From an uncultured Erysipelotrichaceae bacterium (lineage in GTDB: Bacteria; Bacillota_I; Bacilli_A; Erysipelotrichales; Erysipelotrichaceae), in the NCBI GenBank assembly GCA_947569705.1, contig CANOSP010000006.1, positions 21,525 through 85,524 of the forward strand: a DNA stretch of 64,000 bases, written 5' to 3'. Shown piece after piece: positions 1 to 7,941 of the stretch (position 1 is its first letter; every line of letters begins with the position of its first letter). Below the pieces are notes generated by a model. That model searched no databases, was not told where the DNA came from, and was given only the letters and a program-made list of their open reading frames with translations. The position numbers were made by a program, and so were the translations under genes.

Positions 1-1
1 C

Positions 2-139
2 AATTTTATGCTTTGGCAAAATGCTTATTCGGAATTTCTGTTTACTGATGTGGCATGGCCTGATTTCGATGTTGTTCAGTTGAATAAGGCAATTGATGAA
101 TATACGGCAAGAGATCGCCGTTTCGGAGGTTTGAAATGA
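2..139 (+). CDS. uppS: Isoprenyl (undecaprenyl diphosphate) synthase, C-terminal end only
   Basis: Only the last 45 residues lie in the window; the gene begins upstream. The frame contains FTDVAWPDF, the C-terminal motif of cis-prenyltransferases (usually LTDVLWPDF), followed by a tail ending in an ARDRRFGG-like sequence typical of UppS. The enzyme condenses isopentenyl diphosphate onto farnesyl diphosphate to make the C55 carrier for peptidoglycan and other envelope polymers. Its TGA overlaps the ATG of cdsA in an ATGA arrangement, so the two are translationally coupled. The uppS-cdsA-dxr-rseP order is the classic Firmicutes arrangement. Confidence 0.85.
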   Translation, partial: NFMLWQNAYSEFLFTDVAWPDFDVVQLNKAIDEYTARDRRFGGLK

Positions 140-912
140 TAACGAGAATAGTTACGGCAATCGGGATCCTCGCTTTTATTATTCCGGCATTGTTATTCGG
201 CGGCTGGCTTTTATTCGCATTGATCTCTTGTATTATTATATTAGGCGGTTTGGAATTTCTTCATTTATCAAAAAATCATAACCGTTGGCCGCTGTTTGTG
301 AAGCCGTTGGCGATTCTGACAGTGTATGCGGTTGTATTTTGTCCTGAAAAATCCTTAACAATCCCGTTGATGGGTGCATTTATGCTGTGCTTCTTATCTA
401 TTCCGGTGTTCACGGAATCTTATGATGCGAAAGATGCATTGCTTTGTATTGCTTATTTGACGTTCTTTTATATGATTGCGAACAGCTTCTTACAAATTTA
501 TGAAGCTGATCCTATGTATATATGGCTGATTATTATTGCGACCTACTGTTGTGATACTGCTGCGTACTTTACCGGCTATTTTATCGGCAAGCATAAGCTG
601 AATCCTCGTATTTCTCCGAAGAAAACGATTGAAGGCAGTATCGGCGGCTGGCTGTTTGCGGCAATCTGTACGTTTTTATTCGCTTACTACTGCATAGATC
701 ATATGCAGCTGTGGGAGATTATTGCGGCAGCTTCCTTGTTGCCGTTCAGCGGACAAATCGGTGACTTGGCTTTCAGTGCGATTAAGCGCTGTTTCGATGT
801 AAAGGACTTCTCTCAGCTGTTGCCGGGTCACGGAGGTATTTTAGATCGTTTGGATTCATTAATATTTAATTTTATTTGTTTTGCAGTGATTTTGGCGGTG
901 ATTGCACTATGA
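136..912 (+). CDS. cdsA: Phosphatidate cytidylyltransferase
   Basis: A polytopic membrane enzyme of 258 residues that makes CDP-diacylglycerol from phosphatidic acid and CTP, the branch point of phospholipid synthesis. Hydrophobic helices fill the N-terminal half (about residues 5-130). The family's conserved elements are visible: SPKKTIEGSIGG near residue 160 and, near the C-terminus, SAIKRCFDVKDFS followed by LLPGHGGILDRLDS, the CDP-alcohol synthase signature. The length is normal for the family. The start overlaps the uppS stop and the stop overlaps the dxr start, so it sits inside a tightly coupled operon. Confidence 0.95.
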   Translation: MITRIVTAIGILAFIIPALLFGGWLLFALISCIIILGGLEFLHLSKNHNRWPLFVKPLAILTVYAVVFCPEKSLTIPLMGAFMLCFLSIPVFTESYDAKDALLCIAYLTFFYMIANSFLQIYEADPMYIWLIIIATYCCDTAAYFTGYFIGKHKLNPRISPKKTIEGSIGGWLFAAICTFLFAYYCIDHMQLWEIIAAASLLPFSGQIGDLAFSAIKRCFDVKDFSQLLPGHGGILDRLDSLIFNFICFAVILAVIAL

Positions 913-2069
913 AACGATTGTTATTGCTTGGAGCGAGCGGCTCCATCGGAATGCAGACGGTAAATGTCGTATCGCATCATAGAAATGCCTTTTGTATCAT
1001 AGGCTTAAGTGTCGGATATCAAATTGATAAGCTGCATGAATTACTGAAACAGCTGCCCGAGGTCAAACGGGTCTGTGTAGCTGAGCAAACTCAGCTTCCG
1101 ATGCTTCGTGAAAGGTATCCGAACATTCATTTTGAGGCGGGTGATGAAGGCTTAAAGGCGCTTTGTGCTTGGACGGAATACGATGTGCTTGTAAATGCAC
1201 TTGTCGGCTTTCGCGGCTTAGTGCCTACGCTTACAGCCATTACGCATGATAAGGATGTAGCGTTGGCGAATAAAGAGAGTCTTGTGGTCGGCGGTGAATT
1301 GGTAAAAGAAGCACTGGCTAAACATCAAAGTCATTTATATCCGATTGATTCGGAACATTCCGCAATCTTTCAGTGCTTGAAAGGAAATGAGCATCGTTCG
1401 ATTGATAAGCTGATTATCACAGCCAGCGGCGGCAGCTTTCGCGATCGTACGCGTGAGGAGCTTGTCGATGTAACGGTTGAACAGGCTTTAAAGCATCCGA
1501 ATTGGAACATGGGAGCCAGAATCACGATTGATTCCGCTACGATGATGAATAAAGGCTTTGAAGTGATTGAAGCACATTATCTGTTTGATATTCCGTTTGA
1601 TAAAATTGAAACGATTATCCATAAGGAAAGCATGATTCATTCCATGGTACAGTTTCAGGATCATGCGATATTGGCTCAAATCGGTACTCCCGATATGCGA
1701 ATACCGATTCAATATGCACTGACTTATCCGAAACGAGAAGTGATTTATGAATCAGAACCGCTGGATTTTACGAAGCTGGATGTGATGCACTTTCAGCCTA
1801 CGGATTTCAAACGTTATCCGTTGTTACAAACAGCATACGAGGTGGGGAAGCGCAAAGGCAACGGCGGGGCGATTATGAACGGTGCCGATGAGGCGGCAGT
1901 TGCGCATTTCCTTGCCGGACATATCAGTTTTTTACAAATTGAAGCGGCAGTGCAGGGAGCGCTGCGAGAAATTGCCTATGTGAAAAATCCGACATTGAAA
2001 GATCTGATTGCGGCAGATCACAATGCACGTGCTTATGTAGATGCATTTGCGGAAAGGAAACATTTATGA
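909..2069 (+). CDS. dxr: 1-deoxy-D-xylulose 5-phosphate reductoisomerase
   Basis: The second enzyme of the MEP isoprenoid pathway, converting DXP to MEP with NADPH; 386 residues. The N-terminus carries the dinucleotide-binding GASGSIG at residues 8-14. Substrate and metal-binding segments follow: PIDSEHSAIFQ (about 147), ITASGGSFRD, and HPNWNMGARITIDSATMMNKGFE. I chose the ATG at 909, which overlaps the cdsA stop and places the Rossmann motif at the usual distance; a longer frame from 876 would add a non-homologous extension. The partner Dxs is encoded about 55 kb downstream in the same window. Confidence 0.95.
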   Translation: MKRLLLLGASGSIGMQTVNVVSHHRNAFCIIGLSVGYQIDKLHELLKQLPEVKRVCVAEQTQLPMLRERYPNIHFEAGDEGLKALCAWTEYDVLVNALVGFRGLVPTLTAITHDKDVALANKESLVVGGELVKEALAKHQSHLYPIDSEHSAIFQCLKGNEHRSIDKLIITASGGSFRDRTREELVDVTVEQALKHPNWNMGARITIDSATMMNKGFEVIEAHYLFDIPFDKIETIIHKESMIHSMVQFQDHAILAQIGTPDMRIPIQYALTYPKREVIYESEPLDFTKLDVMHFQPTDFKRYPLLQTAYEVGKRKGNGGAIMNGADEAAVAHFLAGHISFLQIEAAVQGALREIAYVKNPTLKDLIAADHNARAYVDAFAERKHL

Positions 2070-3106
2070 GTATTATCTATTTTATCTTAATCCTGAGTGT
2101 GATTATTATTATTCATGAACTCGGTCATTTACTGACAGCGAAATATTTTCATGTATACTGTCAGGAATTTTCGATCGGTATGGGACCGGTCATCTATAAG
2201 CGTCAGGGAAAAGAAACAGCTTTTTCCATTCGTGCTTTGCCTCTGGGCGGGTTTGTATCCATGGCAGGTGAAGAAGGCGTTGATGATGAATCAATTCCTT
2301 TTGAGCGCACTTTAAAAGGGATTGCTTGGTGGAAACAAGTTATCATTATGGCGGCAGGAGCGATTATGAACGTACTGCTTGCGTGGATTTTGTTTATTAT
2401 GGTTACCATGGTTCAAGGTCGTGTCGTGTTGCCGAGCGAACCGATCGTTGCCGGCTTTACCGAGGGTTCGGTAGCGGAAGCTGCGGGCTTTGAAATCGGG
2501 GATCGCATTACAAAAATCACCAGTGGCTCAGAAGTAACTACCGTTGACACATTTGATGATATTACTGAACATATCAGTTATTTTCCGAAAAGTGAAGCTG
2601 TGTTTACCGTGGAGCGCGACGGCAGCGAAACGGAAATTAAATTGACTCCGAAATATGACGAGAGTGAAGATCGTTATTTGGCTGGGTTTCAGGCAGATGT
2701 GAATGTAAAAGAAATCTCGCTGCTCGAAAGCTTTCAGTACGGAACAACACGAATGATCGAAGGCTCTACCGCAATTTTCCGATCTTTATCAAAACTGATT
2801 CGCGGCATCGGCTTAGAGAATTTAAGCGGTCCGGTCGGAATTTTTCAAATTACGGCAGAAACGACTCAGAACGGAATCATTCCGGCGATTTCTTTAATTG
2901 CGCTGTTATCCTTAAATATCGGTATCTTTAACTTATTGCCGTTGCCGGTGCTTGACGGCGGCAGAATTTTTATGACCTTGATTGAAAAAATCAGCGGCCG
3001 CAAATTAAGCGAGCGTGCCGAAATGGTAATTATGATGATCGGGGTAGTGCTGTTAGTGGCGCTTATGGTATTCGCTACTTGGCAAGATCTATTACGGTTA
3101 TTCTAA
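2066..3106 (+). CDS. rseP: Site-2 intramembrane zinc metalloprotease RseP/RasP
   Basis: A 346-residue membrane protease of the S2P family that cleaves anti-sigma factors and remnant signal peptides within the membrane. The zinc motif HELGH is at residues 17-21 in the first membrane helix, a PDZ domain occupies the middle (about 115-200), and NLLPLPVLDGGRI, with the third metal ligand, lies near residue 290, followed by a last membrane helix. The ATG overlaps the dxr stop (ATGA). A rho-independent terminator follows immediately, so this is the last gene of the uppS operon. Whether it cleaves the anti-sigma-like protein encoded at 30.9 kb is unknown. Confidence 0.95.
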   Translation: MSIIYFILILSVIIIIHELGHLLTAKYFHVYCQEFSIGMGPVIYKRQGKETAFSIRALPLGGFVSMAGEEGVDDESIPFERTLKGIAWWKQVIIMAAGAIMNVLLAWILFIMVTMVQGRVVLPSEPIVAGFTEGSVAEAAGFEIGDRITKITSGSEVTTVDTFDDITEHISYFPKSEAVFTVERDGSETEIKLTPKYDESEDRYLAGFQADVNVKEISLLESFQYGTTRMIEGSTAIFRSLSKLIRGIGLENLSGPVGIFQITAETTQNGIIPAISLIALLSLNIGIFNLLPLPVLDGGRIFMTLIEKISGRKLSERAEMVIMMIGVVLLVALMVFATWQDLLRLF

Positions 3107-3108
3107 GG

Positions 3109-3132
3109 CGGATCTTCGATCCGTTTTTTTTT
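3109..3132 (+). terminator. Rho-independent terminator after rseP
   Basis: A six-base-pair stem CGGATC/GATCCG with a TTC loop is followed by nine T residues. It lies 2 bases after the rseP stop. Confidence 0.9.
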
Positions 3133-3181
3133 ATGCATCATATCATTTCTCACTTTGATGTTAAAAAGCCTGTATTTATAT

Positions 3182-3208
3182 AAAAAGGCATCCGCTTATT
3201 CGGACGCC
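3182..3208 (-). terminator. Terminator of the hemolysin III gene
   Basis: Read on the minus strand, GGCGTCCG and CGGATGCC form a stem with one mismatch, followed by a T-rich run. It lies 20 bases past the stop of the minus-strand gene at 3229-3888. Confidence 0.75.
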
Positions 3209-3228
3209 GTAGTTCATAAATCAATTTT

Positions 3229-3888
3229 TTACATTAAGAATACGATGGCAATGATATGGGATATTGATGCGAGTAATATAAACAAATGCCAAATCATATG
3301 GAAGTAGCGATGTTGAGGCTTTGCATAAAAGAAAGCACCGATCGTGTATAAGATTCCGCCTAACAGAATTAATCCGAGAAACAACGGGGAAGCAACCGCC
3401 AGCAGCTTCGGCATAAAGAATACCGCAGTCCATCCCATGACCATATAGATTGTCATGGATAACATCGGAAAGCTGCGCTTGGAGATTGATTTTAACAATA
3501 TGCCCGCAATTACCATACTCCATTCAATGATCAGGATAACAACCGCCTGCCAGCCTTGGATCAGGGTAATCGCAATCGGCGTATAGCTGCCCGCAATCGC
3601 CAACAGGATACAAATATGATCGAGCTTGCGAAAGATATATTTCTGTTCACTTTCATAAGCCATACTGTGATAGATCGTTGAAATCAAAAACATTAAAAAT
3701 AAACAGATGATAAATACTGCGACGCCGAAAGAGCGCCATGTATCGCCGATTACATAGGAATATACAGCCGCAAACGGTAAAAACAAAAGACATAAAATCG
3801 CTGCTACACCATGCGTAACTGCATTGCCGACTTCTTCACCGAAGGACAGATGAAACATATTACGCATTGTTTTTACTTCTTTTGCCAT
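3229..3888 (-). CDS. PAQR/hemolysin III-family membrane protein
   Basis: A 219-residue seven-helix membrane protein of the hemolysin III (YqfA/TrhA, PAQR-like) family. The N-terminal GNAVTHG, the STIYHSM segment, FRKLDH and the C-terminal HMIWHLFILLASISH supply the conserved histidines and aspartate thought to bind zinc in this superfamily. The start is supported by an AGGAGG about seven bases upstream on the minus strand. It is divergent from smc, with its own extended -10 promoter. The family's role is poorly defined; bacterial members have been linked to membrane homeostasis, and 'hemolysin' is a historical name. Confidence 0.9.
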   Translation of the reverse strand: MAKEVKTMRNMFHLSFGEEVGNAVTHGVAAILCLLFLPFAAVYSYVIGDTWRSFGVAVFIICLFLMFLISTIYHSMAYESEQKYIFRKLDHICILLAIAGSYTPIAITLIQGWQAVVILIIEWSMVIAGILLKSISKRSFPMLSMTIYMVMGWTAVFFMPKLLAVASPLFLGLILLGGILYTIGAFFYAKPQHRYFHMIWHLFILLASISHIIAIVFLM

Positions 3889-3914
3889 ACGGAAAGCCTC
3901 CTTAAGTTTGCACT

Positions 3915-3923
3915 ATTGTAACA
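3915..3923 (-). promoter_or_regulatory. Extended -10 promoter for the hemolysin III gene
   Basis: Minus-strand TGTTACAAT is an extended -10 (TGn plus TACAAT), about 27 bases before the start codon. Confidence 0.6.
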
Positions 3924-3948
3924 CAGTATACGCAAAACATCAATTTTG

Positions 3949-3957
3949 TGTTATAAT
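3949..3957 (+). promoter_or_regulatory. Extended -10 promoter for smc-ftsY-ylxM-ackA
   Basis: TGTTATAAT is a perfect extended -10 element, about 55 bases before the smc start. No convincing -35 is seen, which is usual for this promoter class. Confidence 0.65.
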
Positions 3958-4012
3958 ACATGATGGATTGAACTGTAATAGTAACATGCATCATCTTGAC
4001 AGGAGGACTGTT

Positions 4013-6964
4013 ATGTTTTTAAAAAGAATAGAATTGCAGGGCTTTAAGTCCTTTGCGGATAAATCAATTATACACTTTGATTCCGATGTGATCGGCATTG
4101 TCGGACCGAACGGCTGCGGCAAAAGTAATATCAATGATGCGATTCGCTGGGTACTCGGAGAACAGAGTGTAAAAAGTCTGCGCGGAAGCAGTATGAGCGA
4201 TGTCATATTCAGCGGCTCGACACAGCGTAAGGCAGTCAATACTGCCGAAGTGACGCTTGTGTTTGATAATTCAAAGCACTATTTGAACGTCGATTATGAA
4301 GAGGTGGAAATAACCCGCAGGCTGCATCGCCAAAGCGGTGAGGGTGAATATTTTATCAATAAAACTCCGTGTCGTTTGAAGGATGTAGTCAATATTGTGA
4401 TGGACAGCGGTTTGGGACGCGATTCCTTATCGATCATCACACAGGGAAATATCTCAAGCTTTGCGGAAGCGAAGCCGGAAGAACGCCGGGCATTGTTTGA
4501 GGAAGCTGCCGGTGTTGCCAAATATAAGAAGCGTAAAAATGAATCGCTTGCCAAGCTGAATCGTACCCAGGAAAATCTAATGCGCGTAGAGGATATTATC
4601 GCGGAATTGGAGCGTCAGGTAAATCCGCTGAAGCGTCAGGCAAAAAAAGCTGAATTGTATTTACAAAAGCGCAGTGAGCTGGAATCGATTGAAATCAGTG
4701 TAATTGCGGATGAAATTGAACAATTAACGGAACGAATTGAAATATTAAAGAAAAAAGCATTTGATTTAGATACACAAAAAGCGATGAATGAAACAACCAT
4801 TCAAGTCGAGGATTTAAAAAACAGCGATCTTCGTAAAGAGATGTTTCAGCTGGATCATGAAATCAATCAGCTTCAGGAAGCTTATACCAAGACGATCAAT
4901 GAAATTTCCGTATTAGAAACACGCAAGGCTGAATTGGATGAAAAGCGTAAGTATGCGTTAGAGTTTGCGGATCGCAAAGAAAAGCTGAAGGAATTAAAGG
5001 CTATGCTTGAAGAAGCGAGCTATGAATATAAAGATCGTATGAATCGTCTGCAGGATTTATTGCGTGATATTGATCTGAAGAAAAAACAGCTCAGTGAAGT
5101 GGATGCGAGTCTCAGTGAATGCCGCAGTGAGCATTATCAGGCGGAGAATCTGATGAATCGTTTGGAAAATCGTCGTGAAGTATTGCAAAATCTTGCCAAG
5201 CAGCCGTTTAATCACCAACAGGGTGTGAAAGCCGTTTTAGATAATCAAAGTGCATTATTGGGTGTGCTGGGCGTTATCTCACAAATTCTGAAACCGCAAA
5301 TGAATTATGAGGATGCGATTTCCAATGCGTTGGGCGGAGCGATGTATCATATCGTGACAGAGGATGAATCGGCAGCACGTCATGCGATCACTTTTTTGAA
5401 GAAAAATCAAAGCGGAAGGGCTACCTTTTTACCGCTGAATGTATTAAAACCGCGTCATATGAACAATGATCATTTGATGCTGGCAAATCATACACCGGGT
5501 TTTTTAGGCTGTGCGTGTGATTTTGTTGACAATGAGGAAATTTTTGATATTGTAAAACAGTCGTTATTGGGCAACGTGCTTGTTTGCGATAATCTGATCA
5601 ATGCGAATGAATTGGCAAAAGTCTTAAAATACAATTATAAAATCGTGACCTTGGACGGTGATGTCGTACATAAAGGCGGAAGTATGAGCGGCGGACGCAT
5701 GAAGAATGCCGGCTCACCGATGACGATTCAAAAAGAATTGAATCAGCTGTTACAAAGCATTGAAGGACAGCAGTTGCAGGTTGATGCGTTAAGCAATCAA
5801 CTGTATGCATTACAAGGGAAGCAGCAGAAGCTTCAAGATGAAGCGGTGCAGCTGCAAATAGCGATTGCACAACTGGAACCGATCGTTGAGGTAAAGCGAA
5901 CCAAAATGGATCGTTTAAAAGCCGATTATGAACAGCTGGCACCGGATGAACTACAGGAAAATGAAGGAACGATGCAGGATGATCTTGTGGTTCAGTTGTC
6001 AAAGCTGTACTCGAAGCGTGATGATACGCTGTCAACGATTCAAAATAAGCGTGAGCGAAGAATGCGCTGCGGCAGTGAGGTAGAACGTAAGGAAGCATCG
6101 ATTCGACAGCTGCGCAGAGATTTAAATATTCTGCAAAATGAAGAACGTGAAGTCGGTGAACAAAAGGTAAAAGCGGAAACACAGCTGGAAAATGCCTTGG
6201 AGCGTTTAAGCTCAACTTATGAAATGACCTATGAATATGCGTTGACGCAGAAGCAGGAAATTGATATTGCCGAAGCAAAACAGCGCGTGCTGACACTTCG
6301 CAAGGAAATTCAGCAATTAGGTAACGTAAATTTAGATGCACCGCAGGAATATGCCGAGGTCAGCGAACGCTTTGAATTTTTAACAAAGCAGCGTAATGAT
6401 TTGTTATCGGCGAAGGATAAAATCTTAGAAGCAATCGATGAAATGGATGAAGTGATGGTCACGCAGTTTCAGGAGATGTTCGATCGCATCAATAATGAGC
6501 TGAACGATGTTTTCCGAACCTTATTCGGCGGCGGAAAGGCACGCTTATATATGGTGGATCCGCAGGATGTCTTAAATACGGGAATCGATATTGATGTTCA
6601 GCCTCCCGGTAAAACCGTGCAGAATATTCGCTTGTTCTCCGGCGGGGAAAAGGCATTGATTGCGATTTGTGTATTGTTCTCGATTTTAAAGGCGAGAACG
6701 ATGCCGCTGTGTATCTTTGATGAGGTAGAGGCTGCCTTGGATCAGGCAAATGTTGAGCGTTTTGCGAAATATATTGCCCGTTTCCGCGGGGAAAGCCAGT
6801 TTATCGTTGTTACGCATCGTCCCGGCACTATGGCACAATGTGATGCTTTATACGGTGTAACCATGCAGCAAAACGGTGTCTCACAGCTGTTAAAGGTGCG
6901 TTTACAGGATGCAATTAATATGGTGGATCATGAAGAAAAAGATCAGAAAGGAGTAGATGCATAA
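4013..6964 (+). CDS. smc: Chromosome segregation ATPase SMC (short-armed)
   Basis: Condensin core subunit of 983 residues that organises and segregates the chromosome. Head motifs are intact: Walker A GPNGCGKSN at residues 31-39; near the C-terminus the ABC signature LFSGGEKAL, Walker B CIFDEVEAALD and the H-loop VVTHRPGTM. The hinge lies about residues 395-570 (NALGGAMYHIVTED ... GGSMSGGRMKNAG) between two coiled-coil arms. The ATG at 4013 is preceded by AGGAGG. At 983 residues it is about 200 shorter than B. subtilis Smc, the loss being in both arms. It begins the smc-ftsY-ylxM operon and overlaps ftsY by one base (TAATG). Confidence 0.95.
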   Translation: MFLKRIELQGFKSFADKSIIHFDSDVIGIVGPNGCGKSNINDAIRWVLGEQSVKSLRGSSMSDVIFSGSTQRKAVNTAEVTLVFDNSKHYLNVDYEEVEITRRLHRQSGEGEYFINKTPCRLKDVVNIVMDSGLGRDSLSIITQGNISSFAEAKPEERRALFEEAAGVAKYKKRKNESLAKLNRTQENLMRVEDIIAELERQVNPLKRQAKKAELYLQKRSELESIEISVIADEIEQLTERIEILKKKAFDLDTQKAMNETTIQVEDLKNSDLRKEMFQLDHEINQLQEAYTKTINEISVLETRKAELDEKRKYALEFADRKEKLKELKAMLEEASYEYKDRMNRLQDLLRDIDLKKKQLSEVDASLSECRSEHYQAENLMNRLENRREVLQNLAKQPFNHQQGVKAVLDNQSALLGVLGVISQILKPQMNYEDAISNALGGAMYHIVTEDESAARHAITFLKKNQSGRATFLPLNVLKPRHMNNDHLMLANHTPGFLGCACDFVDNEEIFDIVKQSLLGNVLVCDNLINANELAKVLKYNYKIVTLDGDVVHKGGSMSGGRMKNAGSPMTIQKELNQLLQSIEGQQLQVDALSNQLYALQGKQQKLQDEAVQLQIAIAQLEPIVEVKRTKMDRLKADYEQLAPDELQENEGTMQDDLVVQLSKLYSKRDDTLSTIQNKRERRMRCGSEVERKEASIRQLRRDLNILQNEEREVGEQKVKAETQLENALERLSSTYEMTYEYALTQKQEIDIAEAKQRVLTLRKEIQQLGNVNLDAPQEYAEVSERFEFLTKQRNDLLSAKDKILEAIDEMDEVMVTQFQEMFDRINNELNDVFRTLFGGGKARLYMVDPQDVLNTGIDIDVQPPGKTVQNIRLFSGGEKALIAICVLFSILKARTMPLCIFDEVEAALDQANVERFAKYIARFRGESQFIVVTHRPGTMAQCDALYGVTMQQNGVSQLLKVRLQDAINMVDHEEKDQKGVDA

Positions 6965-7941
6965 TGGGTATATTTTCAAAGCTGAAGCAGGCATTTGGCT
7001 CCAATGAGGATCAGGATCGCTACTTAAGCGGTTTGGATAAAAGCAAAAAATCATTTTCACAGAGAATCCGCAGGCTTGCGCTTGGATTCAGCGGTGTGAA
7101 TGAAGAATTTTTAGAGGAATTGATGATTGCGCTGTTAGAAGCTGATATTGGTGTAAAAACAGCTCAAAAAATTGTTGATGCGGTGGAAAATGAAGCGATG
7201 GACCGCCGTTTGAGAACTTTCAGTGAAATCAGTGAATGTTTGGTAGAACAAATGGCAAAACTGTATACGGAACATGAGGATCGTCCTTTTCAAGAAAATC
7301 CGGACGGTCCGACTGTGATCCTGATGGTCGGTGTCAACGGAAGCGGCAAGACAACGACGACCGCAAAGCTTGCCAAACGCTTTCAAGAGGATCAAAAAAG
7401 CGTTGTATTAGCCGCAGCCGATACATTTCGTGCCGGTGCAGTCGACCAGCTTGCCAAATGGGCTGAGCGTCTGAACTTGCCATGTATCAAAGGGCGTGAA
7501 AACGGTGATCCGAGTGCGGTATTGGTGGATGCCTGCCGTTATGCCAAAGAACATCACAGTGATATTGTGATCGGGGATACTGCCGGACGTCTTCAAAATA
7601 AAGCCAATTTAATGAAAGAGTTGGAAAAAATGAAGCGTGTCGTTGCCAAGGAAATCCCGGGGGCGCCGCATGAGGTATGGCTTGTCATTGATGCCACCAC
7701 AGGTCAAAACGGAATTTCGCAAGCATCTGTCTTTATGGAGACAACCGATGTCAGCGGTATTATCTTGACCAAGACTGACGGTACGGCCAAGGGCGGGATT
7801 GTGATTGCGATTCGTGATCTGTTGGGATTGCCGGTTACTTATATCGGATTAGGTGAAGGAATCGATGATTTACGACCGTTTGATATAAATGCGTATCTTT
7901 ACGGCTTATGTGAGGGTATTTTAAACGATGGAGGCGCTTGA
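6964..7941 (+). CDS. ftsY: Signal recognition particle receptor FtsY
   Basis: SRP receptor GTPase of 325 residues that docks ribosome-nascent chain-SRP complexes at the membrane. The N-terminal helical N domain is followed by the G domain with GVNGSGKTTTTAKLA (P loop), DTFRAGAVDQL (the SRP-GTPase insertion box), DTAGRLQNKANLMKEL (G3) and TKTDGTAKGG (G4). The acidic A domain is short, as in other Firmicutes. The start overlaps the smc stop; the ylxM frame begins 14 bases before its stop. The partner ffh, which normally follows ylxM, is not in this window. Confidence 0.95.
   Translation: MGIFSKLKQAFGSNEDQDRYLSGLDKSKKSFSQRIRRLALGFSGVNEEFLEELMIALLEADIGVKTAQKIVDAVENEAMDRRLRTFSEISECLVEQMAKLYTEHEDRPFQENPDGPTVILMVGVNGSGKTTTTAKLAKRFQEDQKSVVLAAADTFRAGAVDQLAKWAERLNLPCIKGRENGDPSAVLVDACRYAKEHHSDIVIGDTAGRLQNKANLMKELEKMKRVVAKEIPGAPHEVWLVIDATTGQNGISQASVFMETTDVSGIILTKTDGTAKGGIVIAIRDLLGLPVTYIGLGEGIDDLRPFDINAYLYGLCEGILNDGGA

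Noticed and set aside
5598..6341. A 247-codon minus-strand frame inside smc
   Set aside because: Lies wholly within a well-supported gene, has shadow-type composition (many His, Ser, Arg) and no recognisable domain.
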